A stretch of 38,837 bases of DNA from CF-118 sp035934385. GTDB lineage: Bacteria; Chloroflexota; Dormibacteria; Dormibacterales; Dormibacteraceae. The notes below the pieces were generated by a model. It worked only from the letters and a program-made list of their open reading frames with translations, made no database searches and was not told the origin of the DNA. The stretch spans positions 1 through 38,837 of the forward strand of contig DASYXY010000051.1 of NCBI GenBank assembly GCA_035934385.1, in the 5' to 3' direction. Positions 1 to 6,738 of this stretch are shown here, one piece after another. The number at the start of each line of letters is the position of its first letter. Within the stretch, counting starts at the first letter, position 1. The translations under genes were made by a program, and so were the position numbers.

Positions 1-181
1 CGCCCTGCCCGCCGTACTCGGGCGGATAGCGCAGGCCGAGGAAGCCCAGCTCGCCAAACCTCCGGAAGATCGAGTCGGGGAAGGTCACCTCCTCCCATTC
101 CTCGAGATGCGGCTTCACCTCCTTCTCCAGGAACCTGCGAATGTGCAGGCGCAGCTCTTCGTGAGCGTCGGTGAAATACAT
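1..181 (-). CDS. Acyl-CoA dehydrogenase, N-terminal part (cut by window edge)
   Basis: The first 60 codons of a minus-strand gene start at an ATG (179-181) and run off the window edge. The peptide begins MYFTDAHEELR and continues through an acidic helix with 'FLEKEVKPHLEEWEE' to 'GELGFLGLRYPPEYGGQG'. This is the usual start of FAD-dependent acyl-CoA dehydrogenases: the all-alpha N-terminal domain ending in the conserved GGxG-type turn. The catalytic base and FAD contacts lie outside the window, so substrate chain length cannot be judged. A TAAACT box 8 nt before the ATG suggests a leaderless transcript. The family call is firm; the exact substrate is unknown. Confidence 0.85.
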   Translation of the reverse strand, partial: MYFTDAHEELRLHIRRFLEKEVKPHLEEWEEVTFPDSIFRRFGELGFLGLRYPPEYGGQG

Positions 182-189
182 CGGGTTCG

Positions 190-195
190 AGTTTA
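190..195 (-). promoter_or_regulatory. Putative -10 box of the acyl-CoA dehydrogenase gene
   Basis: On the minus strand TAAACT fits the TANNNT -10 pattern and lies 8 nt before the ATG at 181, which would start the mRNA at or near the start codon. No Shine-Dalgarno is seen. No good -35 is visible, so this is tentative. Confidence 0.35.
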
Positions 196-225
196 GGCCC
201 GGAACGGGCGCCGAGCGGCTTACGG

Positions 226-231
226 TATGAT
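226..231 (+). promoter_or_regulatory. Putative -10 box for the bS22-like/lemA unit
   Basis: TATGAT matches 5 of 6 bases of the -10 consensus in the divergent gap between the acyl-CoA dehydrogenase and the bS22-like gene. It would give a leader of about 50 nt. The -35 region is not convincing. Confidence 0.3.
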
Positions 232-289
232 CGCCAAGCCTTAGGGCGAACCGGTCACCTCGACCGTAAAAACACGTCTAGGAGCTGGG

Positions 290-388
290 TTGGGTTCGGT
301 AATCAAGAAGCGGCGCAAGAAGATGCGCAAGCACAAGCACAAGAAAATGCTCAAGAAGACCCGTTGGCAGCGACGGGCGCACGCCTGA
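290..388 (+). CDS. bS22-like small ribosomal protein (AURKAIP1/COX24 domain)
   Basis: A 32-codon gene starts at TTG (290) after an AGGAG ribosome binding site at 280-284 and stops at TGA (386-388). The product begins MGSVIKKRRKK, continues with a Lys/Arg/His-rich stretch (RKHKHKKMLKKTR) and ends WQRRAHA. This is the pattern of the tiny bS22 protein of the mycobacterial 30S subunit and of the AURKAIP1/COX24 C-terminal domain; the opening MGSVIKKRRK is nearly invariant in that family. It is expected to bind 16S rRNA near the decoding region. It sits 17 nt upstream of lemA and is probably cotranscribed. Its short length and TTG start make it easy to miss. Confidence 0.88.
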   Translation: MGSVIKKRRKKMRKHKHKKMLKKTRWQRRAHA

Positions 389-405
389 GCTATTAGGAGG
401 ACGAG

Positions 406-1059
406 ATGGGGATCGGTGGCTGGATTGTCATCGCGGTCATCGTCGTCCTGGTCCTCTGGTTCGTCTTCACATACAACCGGCTGGTCACCAATCGAAACCG
501 GACCCAGGAAGCATGGTCCGAGATCGACGTCGAGCTGAAGCGCAGGCACGACCTCATCCCCAACCTCGTAAACACCGTGCAGGGCTACATGGGTCACGAG
601 CGCGGCACGCTCGAAGCGGTGACCAACGCACGGGCGGCGGCCGTGGCCGCGGGCGCGACCGGAGACCCGGCCAAGATCGGCCAGGCCGAGAACATGCTGA
701 GCCAGAGCCTGCGCAGCCTGTTCGCGGTGTCGGAGAACTACCCCGACCTGAAGGCGATCGCGGCGTTCACCAACCTGCAGGAAACGCTGACCGCGACAGA
801 AGACAAGATCGAGTTCTCACGGCGCTTCTACAACGGCAACGTGCGCGACTACAACATCTCGCTCCAGACGCTTCCCACCTCCCTGATCGCCGGTGCGCTC
901 GGCTTCAAGCCGTTCGCCTTCTTCCAGGCGGACGAAGGCGACCGCGCGGTGCCCGTGGTGAGCTTCAACCAGGGCCCCGCCGCCGGCGGCCCGCCGCCTG
1001 CTTCTGAGGCTTCCGGTCCTCCGCCGATGGGCGGATCGTCAGGCCCTCCGACCCAGTAG
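406..1059 (+). CDS. lemA: LemA family membrane protein
   Basis: A 217-residue protein with an ATG start after a strong TAGGAGGA site. Residues 4-24 form one N-terminal membrane anchor. It is followed by the LemA core, a long helical bundle with the signature 'YNRLVTNRNRTQEAWSEIDV', 'RRHDLIPNLVNTVQGY' and 'FSRRFYNGNVRDYN', ending around 'GFKPFAFFQAD'. The last 40 residues are a Pro/Gly/Ser-rich tail that is probably disordered. LemA proteins have a cytoplasmic helical domain and often sit beside htpX or TPM-domain genes; neither is present here. The molecular role of the family is not established. It lies downstream of the bS22-like gene, probably in one operon. Confidence 0.92.
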   Translation: MGIGGWIVIAVIVVLVLWFVFTYNRLVTNRNRTQEAWSEIDVELKRRHDLIPNLVNTVQGYMGHERGTLEAVTNARAAAVAAGATGDPAKIGQAENMLSQSLRSLFAVSENYPDLKAIAAFTNLQETLTATEDKIEFSRRFYNGNVRDYNISLQTLPTSLIAGALGFKPFAFFQADEGDRAVPVVSFNQGPAAGGPPPASEASGPPPMGGSSGPPTQ

Positions 1060-1060
1060 C

Positions 1061-1087
1061 CCTATCGGCGTTCGGTTTGCCGATGGG
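1061..1087 (+). terminator. Hairpin just after lemA
   Basis: CCTATCGGC and GCCGATGGG form a 9-bp stem (one T-G pair) around a 9-nt loop, starting two bases after the lemA stop. No T-tract follows, so it may slow transcription or protect the 3' end rather than terminate alone. Confidence 0.4.
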
Positions 1088-1142
1088 CCGCGGAGAATAG
1101 CCACAGCCCGCGCGCGACGGGCGTAGCCAAAGGAGTGGAAAC

Positions 1143-1736
1143 ATGTCGTCCGCGTCCGTACTTCCGCGTGTCCGTTTCGTCGCCGCAGCGCTCGCCGCCG
1201 CCCTGCTGGCCGTGCTTGCATTGCAGGTGGTCGGCCTGAGGCAGGCGAGCAATGCCCGCGCCGCCACCGCCGGCATCGTCCAAATCACGATGACGGTGAA
1301 GGGGCACAAGCAGGGCTTCTTCAAAGGCGACAACCCGGCATCGAAGGCCGGAGCCAACACAATCGTGGTGGTCGCGTATCAATACTCGGTGATCTCACCT
1401 CGCGATCCCCAAAGCGGGCTGCCTACTGGCCAGCGGCAGCACCACCCCGTAGTCATTACGCATGAGCTTGGTGCCTCGTCGCCGCAGTTCTTCACGGCCG
1501 TCGTCACCAATGAGACCCTCGACTCGGTCGTCATCTCGTTCTCCAAGACCCAGACCAACGGCAGGGAGACCGTCTTCTACGTTGTCACCCTGACCGATGC
1601 GACGATCTCTGAGCTCCATCAGTACTCATCAGGGAGCACTGTGCTGGAAGACATCTCGTTCACGTTCCGGAAGATCGAGCAGCTGGACAAGCTCGCCGGC
1701 ACCCAAGGCTCGGACGACTGGGCGGCGCGCGTCTAG
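1143..1736 (+). CDS. Secreted Hcp-like (type VI tube-fold) protein
   Basis: A 197-residue protein with ATG start after AAAGGAGTG. Residues 1-42 are a long Sec signal peptide: Arg-containing n-region, Ala/Leu core, possible cleavage near 'NARA-ATAG'. The mature part matches the Hcp/TssD barrel pattern: 'VVVAYQYSVISPRD', 'TGQRQHHPVVITHELGASSPQFFTAVVTNETLDSVVISF', 'VFYVVTLTDATI' and a late 'ISFTFRKIEQ'. In Hcp, equivalents of 'R.H.P..IT..ID.SSP.L..A' build the hexameric ring. Classical Hcp lacks a signal peptide and leaves through the type VI needle. No tss gene is in the window, so an exported ring-forming role is inference. Its TAG stop shares the palindrome CTAG with the stop of the convergent PLD gene. 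Confidence 0.75.
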   Translation: MSSASVLPRVRFVAAALAAALLAVLALQVVGLRQASNARAATAGIVQITMTVKGHKQGFFKGDNPASKAGANTIVVVAYQYSVISPRDPQSGLPTGQRQHHPVVITHELGASSPQFFTAVVTNETLDSVVISFSKTQTNGRETVFYVVTLTDATISELHQYSSGSTVLEDISFTFRKIEQLDKLAGTQGSDDWAARV

Positions 1737-2776
1737 TCGGGCGAGCGGGCCCAATCGAGACTGAACCGGGACCCGTAGGCGGCTACCGCCTGCGGGTCCT
1801 GGGTTTCGATGTCCAGCTCGTGGTTGACGTCGAGCCCGCTATACGTCCAGTTGGCCGACCCGAGCAGGAGCTCAGAGTCGAACAGGCCGATCTTGGCGTG
1901 GAGCAGGGTCCCTGGCGGCGCCGGGTACCAGCGCACCGGCACTCCGGCTGACCGCAAGCCTTCGAAGCTGCGGATGTTGTAGGGCTGGCTCGGATCGAGC
2001 AGCACCTTCACGTCGACGCCGCGCATATGCGCCGAGACCAGCGCGAGCAGCACATCGGGATCGGTGAGCGTGTAGACCTCGGCCCAGAGCCGCGCTTGCG
2101 CTCTTCTCAGCGCGGCCGCGAGCATGCTTCGGATCTCTTCACCCGGAGCGGTCTGTGCGACATTCGACGCAGGCTCGGCGGCCACCAGTCGCGCCTCGCC
2201 TCCCGCCAGCGACCAGTCCTGCTCGAAGATCCGGACCAACCGGTCGACCTCGGAGGCAACTTCCGTCTGGAGCACGTAGTCGTGGTTGCGGTCGCTGTGC
2301 GCGCCCCAGTTCATGCCGCCGACGATGGCCTCGTCATCGGCGATCAGGAGCTTCACGTGATCGATCTGGCGGGCGGCGTCGTCGACCGGATAGAAGCGCG
2401 CCGCGACACCTGATTCTCGTAATACGTCGAGCGAGTCACGACTGGCGTTGACCGTTGGGTCCGTGACCACACGCACGTCCGCGCCACCGAGCCGATCTCC
2501 CGCCAGCCCGTTCAGGATGTCGCGACGGCCCAGCTCATACATCTCGACATAGACACGCCGTTTGGCGTGGGCGATCAGACCGCCGACGAGCTGAAAGATG
2601 GACGCGTCTTGCCACAGCCGCACGGGCTCTGAGGGCTGGAATTGGGTCGCTGCCACGACTGCGACCGTAGCCTGAGCGGGTAGGGCCGGGCCCGAGCAGG
2701 CCGCAATGCATAAGGGAATGAGCAAGGCCCCGCCACAGCGGAGGCCTCGCCTGGGGGAGTGGAAGACCCTAAGCAT
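1733..2776 (-). CDS. Phospholipase D-family lipoprotein
   Basis: This protein carries both HKD motifs of the PLD superfamily: 'HVKLLIADDEAIVGGMNWG' and 'HAKIGLFDSELLLGSANWT', each with His, Lys, Asp and the following G..N. Each lies in a repeat that starts 'YxPxD' or 'YPAPP'. The architecture resembles cardiolipin-synthase-like and nuclease-like PLD proteins of about 350 residues. An N-terminal hydrophobic segment ends 'CIAACSG', a lipobox, so it is probably lipid-anchored and extracytoplasmic. I chose ATG 2776, which gives a normal-length signal; the frame is open to a TTG at 2833. It could cleave phospholipids, act as a nuclease or transfer phosphatidyl groups; sequence alone does not decide. 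Confidence 0.83.
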   Translation of the reverse strand: MLRVFHSPRRGLRCGGALLIPLCIAACSGPALPAQATVAVVAATQFQPSEPVRLWQDASIFQLVGGLIAHAKRRVYVEMYELGRRDILNGLAGDRLGGADVRVVTDPTVNASRDSLDVLRESGVAARFYPVDDAARQIDHVKLLIADDEAIVGGMNWGAHSDRNHDYVLQTEVASEVDRLVRIFEQDWSLAGGEARLVAAEPASNVAQTAPGEEIRSMLAAALRRAQARLWAEVYTLTDPDVLLALVSAHMRGVDVKVLLDPSQPYNIRSFEGLRSAGVPVRWYPAPPGTLLHAKIGLFDSELLLGSANWTYSGLDVNHELDIETQDPQAVAAYGSRFSLDWARSPD

Positions 2777-2853
2777 GCAAGCCGCTCGAACCACAGCAGG
2801 CGACACGCTACGGAGGCCACGCGAACAAACCAACCCAGCCTGTTAAGGCGCGG

Positions 2854-3636
2854 CTAGAGAAGCTCCACTGCCATACCGGCGCGAGCTCCGAGCATGCGGT
2901 CGGCCCGCTGCTCGCGAACCCCGATCTCCAGGTAGCCCATGCTCCCGAGGTAGACGAACGGCTCGTTGGGCCGTGCCTCCGCATACGTCATCGCTGACGC
3001 GGTGACGTAGTGGTTGTGGACCTTCATCGGCCGGATCGGCGGCTTCAAGTTGGTGACCAGGTTGCCGAAACCGTCGACCCACAGGATCCTGGGCGACGAG
3101 TTGTCGAGCATGGTGGGCGGGTCGGTGTGCGGGCCAAGCGACTCGAGCGGCACACCTGACGCGAGCGCCGCAGCGGCAGGCGCGAAAACGTCGCGACCCT
3201 CGAATGTCGGCGCGCCACTTGGGCGCGGCGCAAGCTCCACCACCTGCTGCAGCCCAACCTCCTCGATGACGATGCCGAACAGGCCGTTGTCTGGTCCGAC
3301 GTAGTAGCGGCCGCCCGCGCGCAGGGCGAGGCGCCGCCGGGTGCTGCCGACGCCCGGGTCCACAACCACGAGGTGAACCGAATCCCCGCCGAAGTGGCGG
3401 GTGCCCGCGAAGAGCATGAACGCGCCGGCGGAGACGTCGAAACGCGGCACCTCGTGGCTGACGTCGACGAGCACCGCATTTGGACAGCCGGAGAGGACAA
3501 CCGCCTTCATAGCAGCTACCAGGGGAGAGCCCGAACCGAAGTCGCTGGTGAAAGTGACGAGAGGCGAGCCGGCGGTCAGGCCGCGGCTACCAGTAGCGTG
3601 TCTCCTTCCAGGGATCGGCTTCGTCGTGGTACCCAC
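2854..3636 (-). CDS. SAM hydrolase (adenosine-forming), DUF62 family
   Basis: The protein has the hallmarks of the SAM hydroxide adenosyltransferase/chlorinase family: 'TFTSDFG' near the start of the domain, 'VVVDPGVGSTRR', 'YVGPDNGLFG', 'GRDVFAPAAAAL' and, in the C-terminal barrel, 'WVDGFGNLVTN'. Members without the halogenase-specific loop split S-adenosylmethionine into adenosine and methionine. The conserved domain starts only around base 3570. Possible starts are GTG 3636 after GGGAG (chosen), TTG 3654, or CTG 3579; all but CTG overlap the end of the upstream oxidoreductase gene, which suggests coupled translation. It is the distal gene of a two-gene minus-strand unit. Confidence 0.88.
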   Translation of the reverse strand: MGTTTKPIPGRRHATGSRGLTAGSPLVTFTSDFGSGSPLVAAMKAVVLSGCPNAVLVDVSHEVPRFDVSAGAFMLFAGTRHFGGDSVHLVVVDPGVGSTRRRLALRAGGRYYVGPDNGLFGIVIEEVGLQQVVELAPRPSGAPTFEGRDVFAPAAAALASGVPLESLGPHTDPPTMLDNSSPRILWVDGFGNLVTNLKPPIRPMKVHNHYVTASAMTYAEARPNEPFVYLGSMGYLEIGVREQRADRMLGARAGMAVELL

Positions 3637-4192
3637 GCTGCTCCCAGAATCCAAGCCTGTTGCGCTCCATGAACTCTAGCCCGCGAAGCCACTTGGCCGA
3701 CTTCCAGAGGTACTTCGAAGGCACGAACAGCCGAAGCGGCCATCCGTGCTCGGGGGTCAGGTCTTCGCCGTTCCATCCGTAGCAGAGCAGGTTCTCGTCG
3801 GAGTCCAGCACGTCGAGCGGGACGGAGGTCGTGTAGCCGTACTCGGAGTGGGCCATCACGTATTTCGCTTCCGGCTTCGGCTTGACCCGGTCAAGGATTT
3901 CTTTGATCGGCACCCCCGTCCAGGTGTCGCCCAACCGGCTCCACGCGGTCACGCAGTGGATGTCGGCGACAACGTCTTTGGAGGGAAGGGCGCGCAGCTC
4001 GCCGTAGTCGAGCCGCAGCTCGTGCTCGACCGCGCCGAACACCTTCAGGTCCCACTTCGCGATGTCCGTCTTCGGGACCGGGCCGAAATGCAGGAGCGGC
4101 CACCGGTCCGGCGCGGTCAGCGTCTGGCCGGGCGGGATGCGCGAGGGATCCACGCCCTCGGGCAGCTTCTTACTCTTGAATAGGAACGCCAT
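3587..4192 (-). CDS. Molybdopterin-dependent oxidoreductase, YuiH/sulfite-oxidase-like
   Basis: A 201-residue cytosolic protein with the sulfite-oxidase molybdopterin fold in its short form. Visible marks are 'WPLLHFGPVPKTDIAKWDLKV', the Cys ligand to molybdenum in 'ADIHCVTAWSR' (C80), 'TWTGVPIKEIL', 'SEYGYTTSVPL' and 'PEHGWPLRLFVPSKYLWKSAKW'. No signal peptide is present, unlike MsrP/YedY. Length and motif order match the YuiH group, whose substrate is not known. The ATG at 4192 has no Shine-Dalgarno but lies 7 nt after a TATACT box. The gene overlaps the SAM hydrolase downstream. Confidence 0.88.
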   Translation of the reverse strand: MAFLFKSKKLPEGVDPSRIPPGQTLTAPDRWPLLHFGPVPKTDIAKWDLKVFGAVEHELRLDYGELRALPSKDVVADIHCVTAWSRLGDTWTGVPIKEILDRVKPKPEAKYVMAHSEYGYTTSVPLDVLDSDENLLCYGWNGEDLTPEHGWPLRLFVPSKYLWKSAKWLRGLEFMERNRLGFWEQRGYHDEADPWKETRYW

Positions 4193-4199
4193 CGTCGCG

Positions 4200-4205
4200 A
4201 GTATA
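4200..4205 (-). promoter_or_regulatory. -10 box of a leaderless promoter for the YuiH-like gene
   Basis: TATACT on the minus strand (5 of 6 consensus) ends 7 nt before the ATG at 4192, placing the start of transcription on or next to the start codon. No ribosome binding site is present. Confidence 0.55.
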
Positions 4206-4269
4206 TGAACCGACTGCCACGGGCCGGCTGTTCCGTGCGGGGTGGCATACTGGCGATTCCTCTTGGCGT

Positions 4270-4345
4270 GGGCCCGTAGCTCAGTTGGGAGAGCGCGTGA
4301 ATCGCACTCACGAGGCCAGGGGTTCGAATCCCCTCGGGTCCACCA
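4270..4345 (+). tRNA. tRNA-Ala (anticodon CGC)
   Basis: The cloverleaf folds completely. The acceptor stem is GGGCCCG with CGGGTCC, including the G3-U70 pair that marks tRNA-Ala. The D-arm is GCTC/GAGC, the anticodon stem CGTGA/TCACG with loop ATCGCAC (anticodon CGC, reading GCG), and the T-arm AGGGG-TTCGAAT-CCCCT. A discriminator A and an encoded CCA complete 76 nt. A CATACT box at 4246-4251 could be the promoter. The gene for a metallophosphoesterase starts 21 nt downstream. Confidence 0.97.
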
Positions 4346-4366
4346 TTGCCGTGGCTCTGGGTGAGC

Positions 4367-5074
4367 ATGACGCGCATCGCGTTCGTTTCAGATCCGCACG
4401 GTGACCTCGACGCTTTCGAGTGCGTCATCGCGGATCTCGAGCGCAACGGACCGTTCGACGAAATCCTCCTTGGCGGCGATCTCGCCCAGGGCGGACCGCA
4501 GCCCGTCCAGACGATCGACCGCATACGGGAGCTCGGCTGGCCGTCGGTGCGCGGCAACAGCGACGACTTTCTCGTCGGCATCGCAGGCGGGGCGCTCACC
4601 GAGGAGGTGCCAGAGAACGTCCGCGCACGCGGCGAGTGGTCGGTCGAGCAGCTCGGCCCGGAGCGACTGGACTACCTGAAGAGGCTGCCCACCTCTATCG
4701 AGCGCGGACCGTTTCCGATCGGTCGCGTCGTGCTCGTGCACGCGACTCCGTGGAGCACCGAGGAGGTGGTGCTGCCCGATGCAGACGAGACCGTCGCCCA
4801 GCGGATGATCGATGAGGCGCATGCGGGGCTCGTGGCCTACGGACACATTCACATGGCCTATCAACGCCGGGTCGCGGCAGCGGTGCTGATGAGCGTCGGC
4901 GCGGTCCACGGTTCCAACGACACCGACCCTCGGCCGGCCTACACGGTGGTGGACCTGGGCGAGGTGACGTCGGTGCGAGTTGTGAGGGTCGATTGTCCAA
5001 CGGCCAGGCTCCGCGATCCTGGGTCATTTCCGGTCCGCAGCCGGCCGGGGGTCACCCTCGTCGTTTGGCCGTGA
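4367..5074 (+). CDS. Calcineurin-like metallophosphoesterase
   Basis: A 235-residue enzyme of the YfcE/DUF2156-like single-domain phosphoesterase type. The metal-binding motifs appear in order: 'IAFVSDPHGD' (DxH), 'EILLGGDL' (GD), 'VRGNSDD' (the GNHD block with S in place of H), 'VLVHATP' and 'GLVAYGHIHMAY' (GHxH). The replacement of the GNHD His by Ser-Asp is seen in the GNxD subgroup and keeps the Asn ligand. The substrate is unknown. ATG 4367 was chosen because the fold begins at once (MTRIAFVSD); the frame is open seven codons further, to a TTG. It lies right after tRNA-Ala and its stop overlaps the next start (GTGA). Confidence 0.85.
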   Translation: MTRIAFVSDPHGDLDAFECVIADLERNGPFDEILLGGDLAQGGPQPVQTIDRIRELGWPSVRGNSDDFLVGIAGGALTEEVPENVRARGEWSVEQLGPERLDYLKRLPTSIERGPFPIGRVVLVHATPWSTEEVVLPDADETVAQRMIDEAHAGLVAYGHIHMAYQRRVAAAVLMSVGAVHGSNDTDPRPAYTVVDLGEVTSVRVVRVDCPTARLRDPGSFPVRSRPGVTLVVWP

Positions 5075-5928
5075 CGCGGCCGTTCCCGACCCCTGACGCG
5101 GACCTGAGCACCGTCCTGGTGAAAGCGCCCGGTTCGCAGCCGGGATGCTGGGCGGGCGCTTCGACCGCGGCCCTGGATGACGACGGTGAATTCCTGATCG
5201 CCTACCGTTTGCGCACGCCCGATCGCCGGGGTTCGCAGGTCGCCGTCGCGAAGATGAATCGCGCTCTGCGGCTGCGGACTGTATGCACGCTAGAGAAGGA
5301 AAGGTTCGCAGCCGAGTCGCTCGAGCGTCCGGCGCTGGTGCGGGCAGACCATGGATGGCGGCTTTACGTCTCCTGCGCCACGCCGGGGACCAAGCACTGG
5401 CGAGTCGACGCCCTCGAGGCAGCGGATCCAGCGGCTCTCGGCGCGGCCCAGCCGACAACCGTCTTTCCGGGCTCAGCACAAGTGGGCGTCAAGGACCCGG
5501 TCGTGCGGCGTACGAAGTACGGATGGGAGGCCTGGGTGTGCTGCCATCCGCTGGACGAGCCAGGCGAGGAGGACCGCATGACGACTGCTTACGCGACCAG
5601 CGACGACGGGCTCAGGTGGCGGTGGCACGGAGCCGATCTGGCCGGGCGGCCTGGAGCGTGGGATGCCCGCGGCGCGCGCGTGACGGCGGTGTTGCCGGAT
5701 GGCCGCGCCAGCTACGACGGTCGCGCGAGCAAAGAGGAGAACTTTTTGGAGCGCACGGGCGTTGCCGAGCCGGGCGCGGCCGGTGCCCTACTCGCCCGTG
5801 ACGGGGGACCAGTCGCCAACGTTCGGTATCTGGACGTGGTCACCACGCCCGACGCCTACGTGCTCTTCTTCGAGCAGCCCAGAGTCGACGGCACCCACGA
5901 CCTGTGCATTCAGCGCGTGCCTAGATAG
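5071..5928 (+). CDS. Conserved protein with glycosidase-like beta-propeller pattern
   Basis: A 285-residue protein starting at GTG 5071, which overlaps the upstream TGA (GTGA). No signal peptide is seen. Repeating strands with 'WAGASTAALDDDGEFLIAYRLR', 'ERPALVRADHGWRLYVSC', 'VKDPVVRRTKYGWEAWVCCHP' and 'TAYATSDDGLRWRWHG' resemble the blades of five-bladed propellers of GH43/GH130-type enzymes (xKDPxV... and SxDGxxW). The catalytic acidic residues cannot be assigned with confidence. It may act on a sugar or phosphosugar, but that is inference. It is coupled to the phosphoesterase. A second frame is open further upstream (from 4993) but lies inside the previous gene. Confidence 0.65.
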   Translation: MTRPFPTPDADLSTVLVKAPGSQPGCWAGASTAALDDDGEFLIAYRLRTPDRRGSQVAVAKMNRALRLRTVCTLEKERFAAESLERPALVRADHGWRLYVSCATPGTKHWRVDALEAADPAALGAAQPTTVFPGSAQVGVKDPVVRRTKYGWEAWVCCHPLDEPGEEDRMTTAYATSDDGLRWRWHGADLAGRPGAWDARGARVTAVLPDGRASYDGRASKEENFLERTGVAEPGAAGALLARDGGPVANVRYLDVVTTPDAYVLFFEQPRVDGTHDLCIQRVPR

Positions 5929-6265
5929 CCTCGGGGTAGGCGGCCGCGACCTTCTTCGGCACCACCATCCTCCACGCGTCGAGAACGAGCTCGCGCATCT
6001 CCTTCTGGTCGAGCTTGTCCATCCGCGCGAGCACCCAGTGGTAGCGCAGGTCACCGCCCTCCGGCAGCATGAACTTGTCGGGCGAGCCACCGACCAGCCA
6101 GTCGCGCTGGTCCTTCGGAAAGCCGAACCCCATCACCGTCCCGTCGCGCGACAAAGACACATAGACGATCTGGCCGACATAGAACTTCACCCGGCCGCCG
6201 ACGAAGCCCTCGGTCGTGCGAGGCAGCGTCATGGCGAATCGCCGCACGTCGTCGACGGTCAGCAC
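5921..6265 (-). CDS. MmcQ/YjbR family DNA-binding-fold protein
   Basis: A 114-residue protein beginning with GTG (6263-6265) that overlaps the stop of the upstream acetyltransferase gene. It has the YjbR pattern: 'VDDVRRFAMTLPRTTEG' near the start, 'KFYVGQIVYVSLSRDG', 'RDWLVGGSPDKFMLPE', and a final 'YHWVLARMDKLDQKEMRELVLDAWRMVVPKKV'. The family has a CyaY-like fold and is often called DNA-binding; its role is not known. It is the last gene of a four-gene minus-strand operon. Its stop overlaps the end of the convergent gene on the plus strand by eight bases. Confidence 0.88.
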   Translation of the reverse strand: MLTVDDVRRFAMTLPRTTEGFVGGRVKFYVGQIVYVSLSRDGTVMGFGFPKDQRDWLVGGSPDKFMLPEGGDLRYHWVLARMDKLDQKEMRELVLDAWRMVVPKKVAAAYPEAI

Positions 6266-6738
6266 GTCATAGATAGGTTCAAGGCATCCTCAGCTTCGAC
6301 CTCAAAGCCGAGGCGCGCATAGAAGCTGATGGCTCGCGGATTGTCGCGCCTGACGGTCAGGCGAACGACTCTTCCCGACGTGTGCGCGTCTGCCATCACC
6401 GACCTCATCAGCGTGGTGCCCAGTCCCTCGGAGCGGTGTACCGGCATGATCGCAACGTCGAGTACGCGGATCTCGTCCTCGTTCGTGCACAGCCACAGCC
6501 GGCCGACCGGCTTCTCGCCGACCAGCACAACGTGATCTTGGGCGCCGGGAAAGCGCTCCTCGTAGTGGGACCGTTGCGCCTTCAGCTGCATCTCGAGGAA
6601 ACCATGGCTCTGGCCTTCGTCGAGGCCCAGCGCTGCCAGGTCGTGTTCGCGGGTGCTTGCGTAGAGCTCGAGCAGGAAGTCGCGGTCGGTCGTGGTTGCG
6701 GGCCGGACGACCGGCGGCTGTGGAGTCGTGAAGCTCAG
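6259..6738 (-). CDS. GNAT N-acetyltransferase, probable CTG start
   Basis: The C-terminal 110 residues after ATG 6591 carry the GNAT acetyl-CoA site: 'IRVLDVAIMPVHRSEGLGTTLM' (motif A, with R.EGLG in place of R..G.G) and 'NPRAISFYARLGFEVE' (motif B). The same frame continues upstream without a stop and encodes a typical GNAT N-terminus ('VVRPATTTDRDFLLELYAS', then 'GFLEMQLKAQRSHYEERFPG'). No ATG, GTG or TTG exists there. The only fitting start is CTG 6736-6738, which overlaps the upstream TGA as CTGA. This gives 159 residues, the normal GNAT size. It is the third gene of the operon. The acceptor substrate is unknown. Confidence 0.8.
   Translation of the reverse strand: MSFTTPQPPVVRPATTTDRDFLLELYASTREHDLAALGLDEGQSHGFLEMQLKAQRSHYEERFPGAQDHVVLVGEKPVGRLWLCTNEDEIRVLDVAIMPVHRSEGLGTTLMRSVMADAHTSGRVVRLTVRRDNPRAISFYARLGFEVEAEDALNLSMTC

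Noticed and set aside
4117..4599. Minus-strand frame with 'GPEGIRTPGLVSAIHALSQLSYGPTPRG'
   Set aside because: This well-known peptide is the antisense translation of a tRNA gene (here tRNA-Ala) and not a protein.
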